From NCBI GenBank assembly GCA_963826975.1, contig CAWGZJ010000011.1, positions 1 through 64,000 on the forward strand: a DNA stretch of 64,000 nt, read 5' to 3'. Shown here piece by piece: positions 43,919 to 52,220 of this stretch; position 1 is the first letter of the stretch, and every line of letters begins with the position of its first letter. Under the pieces are notes generated by a model. The model searched no databases, was not told where the DNA came from, and was given only the letters and a program-made list of their open reading frames with translations. This DNA comes from Palsa-883 sp963826975. Its GTDB lineage: Bacteria; Pseudomonadota; Alphaproteobacteria; Acetobacterales; Acetobacteraceae. Made by a program: the position numbers and the translations under genes.

Positions 43919-45415
43919 ATGGTCGATATCGCCTTCGCCCGGCCCGCGCTGCCGAAATCGGGCGCGCTCGTGTTGCTGGTGAGCGAGGGCGAGATGCCAT
44001 CGGGACTGTGGCAGCAGGCGGACGAGGCGACCGGCGGTGCGATCGCCCGGGCGCTGGCCGCGGCGGAATTCAAAGGTGGGAAAGGCAAGACCTGCACAAT
44101 TCTGGCGCCCGGCGCCGGTCTGTCGCGCGTGATCGTGGCTGGGCTGGGCAAACCGTCGGAGTTCACGCCGCTGGTGTTCGAGGAAGCTGGCGGCGCGGCG
44201 GCGGCGCTGCTGGCGCGCGAGTCGGCGGCGGCGATCGGTGCGCACGCATTCAGCCCGGAGCAGGCGTCGCAGGTGGCGCTCGGGGCGATGCTGCGCAGCT
44301 ATCGTTTCGATCGCTATCGCACCAAGGAGAAGCCGGAGGACAAGCCGAAGTTGGGCAAGGTCACCTTGCTGGTCGCTGATCCGGCGAAGGCCAAGTCGGC
44401 GTGGGAACCTTTGGCCGGGGTGGCAAACGGCGTGTTCCTGACGCGCGACCTGGTGAGCGAGCCGGCGAACGTTTTGAACCCGGCGGAGATGGCGAACCGG
44501 TGCAAGAAGCTTACTGAGCTCGGTGTGAAGGTCGAAGTGCTGGGGCCGCGTGAGATGACGAAGCTCGGCTTCGGCGCGCTGCTGGGTGTGGCGCAGGGCA
44601 GCGTGAACGAGCCGCGCATGGTGGTGATGCACTGGCAGGGCGCGTCGGGAGGACGCGGGCGGCGGAAGGACAAGCCGGTCGCGTTCATCGGCAAGGGCGT
44701 AACGTTCGATACGGGGGGGATTTCCATCAAGCCGGCAGGCGGGATGGAGGACATGAAATGGGACATGGGCGGCGCCGGCACGGTGATCGGGCTGATGGCG
44801 GCGCTGGCGGGTCGCAAGGCGAAAGTCGACGCGGTCGGGCTGGTCGGGCTGGTGGAGAACATGCCGTCCGGCAGCGCGCAGCGTCCGGGCGACGTGGTGA
44901 AGAGCTATTCGGGGCAGACCATCGAGGTGATCAACACCGACGCCGAGGGGCGGTTGGTGCTGGCGGATGTTCTTTGGTATTGTCAGGAGAAATTCGATCC
45001 GAAGTTCATGATCGACCTGGCGACGCTGACCGGGGCGATCATCATTGCGCTCGGTCATGAGCATGCCGGAATGTTCTCCAATAATGATGAGTTGGCGGAA
45101 AAGCTGGCTGCGATCGGAAAGGCGACGGGCGAGAAGGTCTGGCGCATGCCGCTGGGGGATGCGTACGACAAGCTGATTCGTTCCGACATTGCCGATATGA
45201 AGAATATCGGCGGGCGGCCGGGCGGCTCGATCAGCGCCGCGCAGTTCATCCAGCGCTTTGTCAACGACAAGCCGTGGGTGCATCTGGATATCGCTGGGAT
45301 GGCGTGGAGCACGAAGGACGCGGCATGCGTGCCGAAGGGTGCGACCGCGTATGGCGTGCGGCTGCTGGATCGGCTGGTGGCGCAATACTACGAGGCGGCC
45401 GGCGGCGCCGATTAG
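43919..45415 (+). CDS. pepA: Leucyl aminopeptidase (M17)
   Basis: 498 residues, M17 family. The metal and substrate site motifs are present: FIGKGVTFDTGGISIKPAGG (Lys, Asp), MKWDMGGAG (Asp) and the signature NTDAEGRLVLAD (Asp, Glu, Arg). N-terminal macro-like domain ~1-170. RBS CAGGGGGG before ATG 43919. Cytosolic hexameric Mn/Zn aminopeptidase. Followed 4 bp later by holC, a common pepA-holC order in proteobacteria. Confidence 0.96.
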   Translation: MVDIAFARPALPKSGALVLLVSEGEMPSGLWQQADEATGGAIARALAAAEFKGGKGKTCTILAPGAGLSRVIVAGLGKPSEFTPLVFEEAGGAAAALLARESAAAIGAHAFSPEQASQVALGAMLRSYRFDRYRTKEKPEDKPKLGKVTLLVADPAKAKSAWEPLAGVANGVFLTRDLVSEPANVLNPAEMANRCKKLTELGVKVEVLGPREMTKLGFGALLGVAQGSVNEPRMVVMHWQGASGGRGRRKDKPVAFIGKGVTFDTGGISIKPAGGMEDMKWDMGGAGTVIGLMAALAGRKAKVDAVGLVGLVENMPSGSAQRPGDVVKSYSGQTIEVINTDAEGRLVLADVLWYCQEKFDPKFMIDLATLTGAIIIALGHEHAGMFSNNDELAEKLAAIGKATGEKVWRMPLGDAYDKLIRSDIADMKNIGGRPGGSISAAQFIQRFVNDKPWVHLDIAGMAWSTKDAACVPKGATAYGVRLLDRLVAQYYEAAGGAD

Positions 45416-45419
45416 TTGC

Positions 45420-45866
45420 GTGAGCGAGATTGGGTTTTACCATCTGACGCGCAGCAGCCTGGAACAGGCGTTGCCGTTGTTGCTCGGTCGCACGCTGGCG
45501 GCCGGGGAACGCGCGGTGGTGGTGTGCCGTGAGCCGGCGCGGGTGACGGCGCTGGACCAGGCGCTGTGGGAGTGTGCGGAGCCGAACTGGTTGCCGCATG
45601 GCACGGCGGCGGATGGTGATGCGGAGCTGCAGCCGATCTGGCTGGCGACGGATGATGCAGCGCCTAATGGGGCGCGGTATCTGTTTTTGGTGGATGGGGC
45701 GAGTAGTGGTCGGCTCGAGGAGTTTGCTCGGGTGTTCGATTTGTTTGACGGGAATGATGAGGCGGCGGTGCAGGCGGCACGGGCGCGTTGGGTGGTGGCG
45801 AAGGCTGGGGGGCATGCGTTGTCGTATTGGCAGCAGGGGCCGAAGGGGTGGGCGAAGCAGGCGTAG
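45420..45866 (+). CDS. holC: DNA polymerase III chi subunit
   Basis: 148 residues. GTG start at 45420, giving VSEIGFYHLTRSSLEQALP; the chi fold blocks ERAVVVCREPARVTALDQAL, LWECAEPNWLPHG and PIWLATDDAAPNGARYLFLV are clear. Links the clamp loader to SSB. Downstream of pepA with 4 bp spacing, so co-transcribed. Confidence 0.9.
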   Translation: MSEIGFYHLTRSSLEQALPLLLGRTLAAGERAVVVCREPARVTALDQALWECAEPNWLPHGTAADGDAELQPIWLATDDAAPNGARYLFLVDGASSGRLEEFARVFDLFDGNDEAAVQAARARWVVAKAGGHALSYWQQGPKGWAKQA

Positions 45867-45919
45867 GGCGGGTGGTATGATGATGCGGGCGTAACGGTGT
45901 GGGGCGTAACGGTGCAGGG

Positions 45920-46013
45920 CGGAAAAGCGACGCGCCTTCCGCCGCTTGCGTTGTGTTGGTGAGTGCCGGAGGTGGTGGGGTTCGAAGAAGGCGGAAGGCG
46001 CTCCGCTTTTCCG
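45920..46013. terminator. Bidirectional hairpin after holC
   Basis: Arms CGGAAAAGCGACGCGCCTTC... (45920-45943) and 45990-46013, 24 bp with two mismatches, between the convergent holC and the membrane methyltransferase-like gene. Loop of 46 nt. The AAAAG/CTTTT ends give an A/T run on each side, so it may terminate both ways. Confidence 0.65.
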
Positions 46014-46067
46014 ACTTACGTTGCGGTGATGGGTCCGCTCGGCGATTTCGGTTATTGTCGATGCGTT

Positions 46068-46727
46068 CTAGTAAAACCCGGGGATCAGCCGCGCGGTCCG
46101 TGCTCGGTACGCATCGTAGTCGGCACCGAACTGGGTGCGTAGCAGGCGTTCTTCCGCTTGGATGCGCGCGTGGAGTGGCACCAGGGTGAGCGCTGTGATC
46201 AGGACGCCGACCCCGGAACGAAAGGCCAGGGCCCAGCCCAGCGAGTTGACCAGCAATCCCAGATAGCTGGGGTGGCGGATGACCTCGTAGACGCCGCTGG
46301 TGACGAGCGTGTGTCCGGGTTGGATGGCGACCAGTCCGCTAAATCGATGGCCGAGCACGTAGACCGGCCAAAGCCGCAATCCGCCGCCGGCAAGGAAGAG
46401 GATCACTCCAAGCCAGCGTACGGCATCTCCGTCGATGGTCCAGAACGAAATGCGGTCGGTATAGGCGGGCAGGTAGGCGTTCAGCAGTTGCAGCACGCCA
46501 AAGGCAGCGAGGACCCAGCGGTTGGAGCGATCCTCGCGCTCGCCGGTGCTCAGGTTGCCGCCGGCGAACAGCGCCGCGATAACGAGGATGCCGAGCGCGA
46601 CCGCGAGTGCGACCAGCGCCGGGTGGGAGAAGTACGCTGCGAAGCCGCCCGCGCCGAAGATGGTCAACCCGAAGCTGACCGCGGTGCCCACGAAGACAAG
46701 TATCACTCTGACGATTGGCGTCATCAT
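46068..46727 (-). CDS. Isoprenylcysteine carboxylmethyltransferase-like membrane protein
   Basis: 219 residues with about five helices. The C-terminal YVLGHRFSGLVAIQPGHTLVTSGVYEVIRHPSYLGLLV and EERLLRTQFGADYDAYRARTARLIP match the ICMT/PEMT superfamily S-adenosylmethionine site (HPxYxG, EE--L---F---Y--Y). The substrate in bacteria is usually unknown. Starts at 46727 or 46724. Confidence 0.88.
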   Translation of the reverse strand: MMTPIVRVILVFVGTAVSFGLTIFGAGGFAAYFSHPALVALAVALGILVIAALFAGGNLSTGEREDRSNRWVLAAFGVLQLLNAYLPAYTDRISFWTIDGDAVRWLGVILFLAGGGLRLWPVYVLGHRFSGLVAIQPGHTLVTSGVYEVIRHPSYLGLLVNSLGWALAFRSGVGVLITALTLVPLHARIQAEERLLRTQFGADYDAYRARTARLIPGFY

Positions 46728-46879
46728 CGCTGCCTCGCTTGCGTTGTTCTGATCTGATCATTGCCGCCGCGTTCTACCGGCCCGCGTGTTGCCGTGGTTC
46801 GAGCCTGCCGGTTTGCGTCTTCAGGGTCGAGCATGCCGCGGTGCCGGTGCGGCGGCATGTCCAGCTATCGACAGTCCAG

Positions 46880-48011
46880 CTACCGCCGCAGGAATTGCAG
46901 CAGTGCCTCGGTCACCCGCTCCGCCTGTTCCTGCTGCACCCAATGGCCGGCGCCCTCGATCAGGTGGCAGGCTTCCATTCGCGTGCAGGCTGTCTGCTGC
47001 ATCCGCTCGAACGCGCCGGGGTTCTGGTAGGTTCCCCAATCGCTGGTTCCCGCAATGAACATAGCGGGCACGTCGATGGTGCGGCCGGAGAACAATTGCA
47101 GCTCCGATGTGTCCAGGCCGCCGGTGCCGCGGCGATACCATTGCAGGCCACCCTGGAAGCCGTTTCGGGTGTACTCGGCGGCGTAGACCGCAAGTTCGTT
47201 GTCGGGCAGCCAGCGGTTGGCGGCGATCTCGGCCGGCGACGGCATCTCGTGCGCCACCGTGGTGGGCATGTCCTCGTGCAGGTCCATGATGTAATAGGTC
47301 GGCATCTTGGCCAGTTCCCCGGCGGTCCAGCCAGCCAGGCGGTACGGTTTGTTCGGCTTCCAGTCGGCGCTTTTGTGGTGGTAGTAGGCGCGCAGGAAGT
47401 CGTGCACGCCTTGCTTGCAGTGCGTCATGTCTGCGTTCGCGGGGCGGGTCGAGTAGGTACCACTGGTAATGCTTCCGGGGGCGGTCCAATGCCGCCATTG
47501 CCGCGTGGATGTCGGGTGCGGTGTGCGCGGCGGCGGTGGGTAGGGCAGGGGGGCCGGCGAACGGCGCGCTCATCAGCGTGACCGAGCGGAACACGTCCGG
47601 GCGCACCAGCGCGCACCACGCGGCGACCGGGGAGCCGAAATCGTGGCCGATCACGCCGGCGATCTGGCTGTGACCGAGCGCCCAGACCACGCCGAGTGCG
47701 TCGCGCACGGCGTTCAGCAGGCGGAAGCCGCGCAGGTCGCTGTCATAAGCGCCGTCCCAACCGGTCGTGCGACCGTAGCCGCGCAGGTCGGGGGCGACGA
47801 CGTGGAAGCCGGCGGCGGCGAGCGGCGGCATCACCTTGCGCCAGGAATAGGCGAGCTCCGGGAAGCCGTGCAGGAGAAGGACGAGGGGGCGGCTGGGGGT
47901 TTCGTGGCCGGCTTCCAGGATGTGAACGCGCAGTCCGTTGATGCCGTCGAGGAAGCGGGAGCGGATGCCGGCGGGCAGGACGGCCGGGTCCAGTGGTGCG
48001 AGGTCTGTCAT
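46880..48011 (-). CDS. Epoxide hydrolase-type alpha/beta hydrolase (frameshifted)
   Basis: The N-terminal part (from ATG 48011; MTDLAPLDPAVLPAGIRSRF, LVLLLHGFPELAYSWRKV, nucleophile Asp in VIGHDFGSPVAAW) runs to QWY; then one extra base at about 47456 (minus strand TACCTAC) shifts the frame. The C-terminal part resumes YSTRPANADMTHCKQGVHDF and ends with FIAGTSDWGTYQNPGAFERM and the catalytic His in GAGHWVQQEQAER. Restored product about 376 residues, typical of soluble epoxide hydrolases. The octamer GTACCTAC at the shift also occurs at the PAP2 shift. Likely sequencing error or recent mutation. Confidence 0.82.
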
Positions 48012-48569
48012 GGGTTCCTTCCGGGTTGGGGCCGTTGGCGATCCGATAATGTGACGTCAGTCGGCGTGGACCTCGGCCGGCGTGGCGCGTGCTGAGCGGT
48101 CCATTGTTGCTGAGCAGCCCACTGTTGCTGAACAGCCCGCCGGAGCAACCCCCATCTCGGCATGCGGCGGTTTGGCCCTGGCTCCGACGACTTTGCCACG
48201 ACGCGGGAAGGCGTGGATACAGGGCGCGCTACGGGGCACGTGCAGCCTGTCCGGCGGCGGCCTTCGGCCGGACCCGTGGAGCTGGAATGACGATCGAGAT
48301 GGCCGACAGCGCTTCGATCATTCGCTCGGCTCATCGCAATGCCGCTTTCGTGCGGGATGCAATCCAGATGAGCGGTAATGCAACAAATCGGTAGACGACC
48401 CCTTGGGTATATTCCGAGTCTGTCACCTGCGAAATATTTCCGGCAAAATCGTTGCCAGCCAAAGCCCGGAGACCCGTCATCCGGAGGTCCTCTGGCGTTG
48501 AGCTTCAACGAAGCAGGCGCCCGGAGCCGTGACAGCACAAGCAATTCAACTCGAGATGAAGGCTATCCG
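48012..48569. other. Intergenic region before the collagen-like gene
   Basis: 558 bp between divergent genes. Contains a short direct repeat (CCATTGTTGCTGAGCAGC then CCACTGTTGCTGAACAGC near 48100-48135) and a GCCTTCGGCC hairpin near 48260. No supportable gene. Confidence 0.4.
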
Positions 48570-49520
48570 ATGAAACGCACCCTTTTACTTGCGGCGATTT
48601 CGGTGTCTGCCGCGGCTTGCAGCGCCACTCCGCCTGCCACAGAGACAACCACGACCGCGACATCATACGTTGCGCCGCCGCCACCCGGTCTGGTGGGCCC
48701 TGCGGGCTTCACGGGCCCGACCGGTCCCGCCGGCCCGCAAGGCCCCGCCGGCCAGACGGGCGCCGCTGGTTACGGTGCGACCGGTCCCGCCGGCATGCCG
48801 GGCCCATCCGGCCCATCAGGTCCGCCAGGCACAGCCGGTGTGTCGGGACCTGCGGGCGCCGTCGTGGTCGGTGCTCGTGGACCGACCGGTGCGGCCGGTC
48901 CGGCCGGCGCCGCGGGCGCGGTCGGACAGATGGGCGCGCAAGGATTCAGCACCGCTGGCCCGGCGGGCCCAACCGGTCCCGCGGGGCCCGTGGGTGAACA
49001 AGGTTCGGCCGGACAAATGGGCGTCCAAGGCGCGACACTGGTCGGCCCAACCGGGCCCGTCGGCGGTGCCGGCGGTATCGGTGTCCAGGGCATGAGTGGT
49101 GAGACCGGCGCACGCGGGTCCGTGACGGCCGGCGGCGCCGGCGGCGTCGGTCTCTCCGGTGCGCCAGGCATGCAAGGACCTACCGGGCCGATGGGCGCCC
49201 AGGGACCGGTTGGTGAAATCGCGCATTGGACCGAATATCGTGACTTCATGTTTGATAGTGGTACGGCGAACATTCGCGCTTCCGACGGGAACAAGATCTC
49301 CGAGATCGCGATGTACCTCGCAAACAACCCGTCGCTCCAGCTTGACATCGACGGCACCATGGATCCGCTCAATCCAAACTTGAGCGGGCCACGGGTCAAT
49401 GCGGTGCATGCCGCGTTGATACAAGCCGGCGTGCCGGACTCCATGATGCGCCATGGCACAGTCAACGATCCGCAGTTGAGGCAGGATGGGCGGGTCGAGA
49501 TTCTGCTCAGCACCCGGTAA
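48570..49520 (+). CDS. Collagen-like lipoprotein with OmpA-like C-terminal domain
   Basis: 316 residues. MKRTLLLAAISVSAAAC is a lipoprotein signal with Cys17 as the lipidation site. A short Pro/Thr-rich linker follows, then residues ~40-215 are Gly-X-Y collagen-like repeats rich in GPTGPAGP and GAAG, with a few interruptions (GYG, GAVVVGARG). Residues ~216-316 are an OmpA-like peptidoglycan-binding domain (FMFDSGTANIRASDGNKISE, LDIDGTMDPLNPNLSGPRVN, GRVEILLS). So a triple-helical stalk would link the outer membrane to the peptidoglycan. GAAGG is a modest RBS. An intrinsic terminator follows at 49567. Confidence 0.85.
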   Translation: MKRTLLLAAISVSAAACSATPPATETTTTATSYVAPPPPGLVGPAGFTGPTGPAGPQGPAGQTGAAGYGATGPAGMPGPSGPSGPPGTAGVSGPAGAVVVGARGPTGAAGPAGAAGAVGQMGAQGFSTAGPAGPTGPAGPVGEQGSAGQMGVQGATLVGPTGPVGGAGGIGVQGMSGETGARGSVTAGGAGGVGLSGAPGMQGPTGPMGAQGPVGEIAHWTEYRDFMFDSGTANIRASDGNKISEIAMYLANNPSLQLDIDGTMDPLNPNLSGPRVNAVHAALIQAGVPDSMMRHGTVNDPQLRQDGRVEILLSTR

Positions 49521-49566
49521 TCGGTCGCTCCGACTTCGCCTTGCGGCTGCCGCACGTTCGTCGGAG

Positions 49567-49597
49567 CTCTCCTTCGCGTTCCCCGCGCGAAGGAGAG
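49567..49597 (+). terminator. Intrinsic terminator after the collagen-like gene
   Basis: Perfect 12-bp stem CTCTCCTTCGCG/CGCGAAGGAGAG with a 7-nt loop, followed by TTTCTGGTTGT, 46 bp after the stop. Confidence 0.7.
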
Positions 49598-49783
49598 TTT
49601 CTGGTTGTGACGCAATGCTCTGGTTCACTGGTTTGACGTTGCGGGCATTGGCGTCCAGAGCCAATAAGGTCGTCGAGCAACTTGCCATCGTGGGGCAAGA
49701 CCGTTACCATTTAGTCATGGCGGCGTCGGCGATCGATTTATTCAGATCGAGCGATGGCGCCGTGACCGGCTGCTTTCCAGCTG

Positions 49784-49829
49784 TCAACAGTGAACCGATG
49801 CAACCCTTCCCGCATCGGTTCACTGTTGA
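49784..49829. promoter_or_regulatory. 18-bp palindrome upstream of the papain-like gene
   Basis: TCAACAGTGAACCGATGC / GCATCGGTTCACTGTTGA, perfect arms with a 10-nt loop, 25 bp before the start codon at 49854. It could be an operator or a leader hairpin that exposes or hides the strong RBS GGAGGTGATCG. Confidence 0.55.
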
Positions 49830-49853
49830 TAGCGCGCTTCATGGAGGTGATCG

Positions 49854-50366
49854 ATGGTGCTGCCTTGTGTCCCGGATAATTCTGTTGCACGACAGATTCT
49901 CGACAGTTGCGCGGCGGTGTTCGCTGGCAATAGCGATGACTGCAACAAATTCCTCAAGGCCGCGCTGTTGGACTTTCTTGCGGTGGGCTACCTGGATGGG
50001 CTCGATGCGGACGGCATCGTCGGCAAGTTGCAAAACCCGGGACAGGGTTGGACCCGCTCGCGTGATATCGGCACTGCGATCGCGCAGGCGAAATCGGGAA
50101 ACCTGGTTGTGGCCGGAATGACCTCGGCGTCTCTGGGGCAACATCATGGGCACGTGGCGGTCGTTGTGGGCTGCGACGGACAGGTTTCCGGCGAAACCAT
50201 CGTTCCCGTTGGGTACGCTGGCGCTCTCGACAACCCGACGGCGCGGTTGGACGGCGGCAGACTGTCCGGGACGTTTGCCGCGGCCCTGGTACGGTCTGAA
50301 GGACTGGACTACTATTTCAAGGCACCGGATCGGACGCCGGATTATACCAGCGGCCGAAAGTCTTGA
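49854..50366 (+). CDS. NlpC/P60- or CHAP-like cysteine amidase, putative
   Basis: 170 residues; excellent RBS (GGAGGTGATCG) before ATG 49854. DDCNKFLKAALLDFL with Cys30 and HHGHVAVVVG with His100 are arranged like the catalytic Cys and His of small papain-fold peptidoglycan amidases, including type VI amidase effectors. The intermediate GWTRSRDIGTAIAQAKSGNL resembles such proteins too. No signal peptide. The assignment rests on motif layout only. Neighbour of a collagen/OmpA lipoprotein and of another papain-like gene, so an envelope role is plausible. Confidence 0.55.
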   Translation: MVLPCVPDNSVARQILDSCAAVFAGNSDDCNKFLKAALLDFLAVGYLDGLDADGIVGKLQNPGQGWTRSRDIGTAIAQAKSGNLVVAGMTSASLGQHHGHVAVVVGCDGQVSGETIVPVGYAGALDNPTARLDGGRLSGTFAAALVRSEGLDYYFKAPDRTPDYTSGRKS

Positions 50367-50510
50367 CGTGCGCTACCCACCCCATCGCGGCCGGCCCTCG
50401 GGTCAAGCGCCCGAGGGCGGGCTCCGGCCGGTATCCACGACTTCACTGGCCGCACGAAAGGAAGTCGTGGATGGCCGGCCTTCGCCGGCCATGACGGGTG
50501 GTAAGTCGGG
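50343..50510. repeat. Mosaic hairpin element (GTCATGGCCGG family)
   Basis: Begins TATACCAGCGGCCGAAAG, the same terminus as the palindrome at 37423-37530, and then holds GGTCAAGCGCCCGAGGG, TATCCACGACTT...AAGTCGTGGAT and GGCCGGCCTTCGCCGGCCAT. Pieces match 29421-29562 and the family B elements. It overlaps the last codons of the papain-like gene (stop at 50366). Confidence 0.85.
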
Positions 50511-50683
50511 AAGTACCACGACAATACTTGGGAGGGCCGCCAGCTTGGCCGTAACGAGCGGGACAGATTTCACCGTTTCGCGAACGTTTTCCGCGCATTG
50601 GTCGTGGCGAACCGCAGCCCGGTCGCCTGGGCTGCGGTTCGCCGACTTAGACTATCGGATCGGTAGTTGCAGCAGCCTATGGA
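50367..50683. other. Intergenic region after the papain-like gene
   Basis: 317 bp between convergent genes, filled by the mosaic repeat and a terminator hairpin at 50607-50642. No gene. Confidence 0.6.
50607..50642. terminator. Bidirectional terminator hairpin
   Basis: Perfect 14-bp stem GCGAACCGCAGCCC/GGGCTGCGGTTCGC with an 8-nt loop, between convergent genes. No clear T-tract. Confidence 0.6.
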
Positions 50684-51424
50684 TCAGGACGCCACGGCAT
50701 TCAGGTCTGATTGCAACTGCGCGAAGTTGAAGCCCGGCGCGAAGCTGGCGTTCTTGGCCTCGGGCGGCAGGATCGCGTAGGCCTCATCGACGCACTCATC
50801 CCACCACGCCCAGGTGGCCTGCTGGGTGTTCCCCCAGGTCAGCACTGTCACGCCGGTCTGGTCGTACGCAACGGCGAACACCGCGTGTCCGTCGTTGGTC
50901 AGCGGACCCGGCGTCCAGGGTTGATGGTTGTCGAACTCCTGCACGCAGTTCTGCTGCACCTGGAACCCCAGGTAGACGCCACCGAAGATCTGGATGGCCT
51001 GCTGGACATGGGTGTGGTCTTTCGGACTGACGCTGACGTAGCCAAGGATCTTGTCGCCGGCGACGGTTTTCTGACGCCAGTAGTTCAGCACATCGAGTTC
51101 GTTCAGTCCGGAGTCAACGCCGCCGGTCAGGTGCATGTACAGCTTGACCACGGCCTGCTTGGACATGATGTCCTTCTTGCCGACCAGGCCGCGATAGGTC
51201 GCAACGGCGTGTGCCAGGGCGGCGATGGTGCAATCGCCCAGGGTGTCGTTGCCGTCCATCGGGAACAACGCTGTCGGGTCCGATATCCCGAGCTTCTCGT
51301 AGACGCGCGTCAGCGTGTTTGCCGCCGGGGGCGGCGCGGGCAGGTCATTGGTCAGGTAGTCCCTGAGCCGCAGCGTGCGATAGTCGATTTTTGGCGGATG
51401 CTTTCCGAAACGACGGCTCGGCAT
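50684..51424 (-). CDS. Papain-fold-like protein, uncharacterised
   Basis: 246 residues beginning MPSRRFGKHPPKIDYRTLRL. A possible Cys-His-Asn triad is visible: Cys65 in DTLGDCTIAALAHA, His180 in NDGHAVFAVAYD and Asn199 in LTWGNTQQATWAWWDE. Such proteins occur in actinobacteria and proteobacteria without assigned function; no signal peptide. CCGTTGTT...GGAGGATCG region upstream gives an RBS (GGGAGGATCG). Convergent with the other papain-like gene. Confidence 0.65.
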   Translation of the reverse strand: MPSRRFGKHPPKIDYRTLRLRDYLTNDLPAPPPAANTLTRVYEKLGISDPTALFPMDGNDTLGDCTIAALAHAVATYRGLVGKKDIMSKQAVVKLYMHLTGGVDSGLNELDVLNYWRQKTVAGDKILGYVSVSPKDHTHVQQAIQIFGGVYLGFQVQQNCVQEFDNHQPWTPGPLTNDGHAVFAVAYDQTGVTVLTWGNTQQATWAWWDECVDEAYAILPPEAKNASFAPGFNFAQLQSDLNAVAS

Positions 51425-51587
51425 ATCACGATCCTCCCGTTGTTTGGTGTGTGATCCGGCGCGCCTCGATTTCCGGAGGCGCTTCGCGGCTCATAGCACA
51501 GTAAAGGCAGGATGATGCGGGTAGGGGTGTGAGCGGGATCACATGGTTGGGCGGCTTGTTCGGGGTACGATTCCGATGTTGATAGAT

Positions 51588-51603
51588 AATAATATGTATT
51601 ATT
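51588..51603. promoter_or_regulatory. AT-rich palindrome
   Basis: AATAATA-TG-TATTATT, in a 35-bp AT-rich island that stands out from the GC-rich surroundings; 164 bp upstream of the papain-like gene on the minus strand. Possible regulator site or remnant insertion target. Confidence 0.35.
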
Positions 51604-51822
51604 TAACAATGGGTCGGCGGGAATTGTTGGGGTGAAATCCTGAGTTGACCACGCGATGTGATCGAGGCTGTCGCGAAATTGTGAACTTCTACTGGGCTCG
51701 GCCGAAGCAGGCGTGGCTGGGTTCCAGCAGGGGGACGCCAGGGCTGTTCAACGCTCGCAAGTTACGCATTACTTTGCCAGGGCGAAGCCGAGGTTTAGCT
51801 CGGAAGGTCGGTTCGGCGCGGA

Positions 51823-51953
51823 CCCATTTGCGTTCATTTGCGGTTCAATCTTCTTCGCTCGCCCCCAGTGTCCGACGATGAGCCGGAGGCTGACTGCGCG
51901 AGGGCCGCTCCGCCAGTAAAGCAGGATTTCAACCGCAAATGAACGCAAATGGG
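51823..51953. repeat. Inverted repeat with GCAAATGAACGCAAATG arms
   Basis: Left arm CCCATTTGCGTTCATTTGCG... at 51823-51845 and its exact complement at 51931-51953, 23 bp, with an 85-nt loop. Each arm holds a direct duplication of an ATTTGCG unit. A dispersed-repeat style element. Confidence 0.85.
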
Positions 51954-52063
51954 CCGGTAACCGAGCAGGCACCGAACGAGGCGCGCGATGTCCGTGCGCG
52001 GGTTGCCGGACACGATGCTCTATCCACGTGGAGCGTTAATGGAGAGCGTTGAACAGCACTGAG

Positions 52064-52153
52064 GGGGACGCGCAGGCCGTTGATATTTTGGACGAAGCGA
52101 GAGCGAATGTGGCTGTGCAGGATGCCGGTGTCGAGCGGTCCGATTTCGCTCAC
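52064..52153 (-). pseudogene. Remnant of an epoxide hydrolase gene start
   Basis: On the minus strand a GTG at 52153 starts VSEIGPLDTGILHSHIRSRF followed by VQNINGLRV, which is clearly the N-terminus of the epoxide hydrolase at 46880-48011 (LAPLDPAVLPAGIRSRFLDG INGLRV). The similarity stops near 52064 and nothing else of the gene remains. A truncated copy of a related gene. Confidence 0.7.
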
Positions 52154-52220
52154 GGTTTGCTTCCGGGCGGGTCCTTCGTGGCTGCTTGCTTGATCGTGGG
52201 TCAACGTTGGCGTCCACGCG

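Larger units (their letters stand above)
49521..49853. other. Intergenic region with terminator and palindrome
   Basis: 333 bp between the collagen-like and papain-like genes. Holds the terminator at 49567-49597 and the palindrome at 49784-49829. No gene. Confidence 0.6.
51425..52063. other. Long intergenic region with AT-rich palindrome and inverted repeat
   Basis: 639 bp. Holds an AT-rich palindrome at 51588-51603 and the 23-bp inverted repeat at 51823-51953. Short frames (51645-51881 and others) have no RBS or protein character. Expression signals for the papain-like gene at 51424 presumably lie at its left end. Confidence 0.5.

Noticed and set aside
48378..48500. Possible tRNA or structured RNA
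   Set aside because: No cloverleaf or anticodon arm could be folded by eye; no CCA or T-loop consensus.
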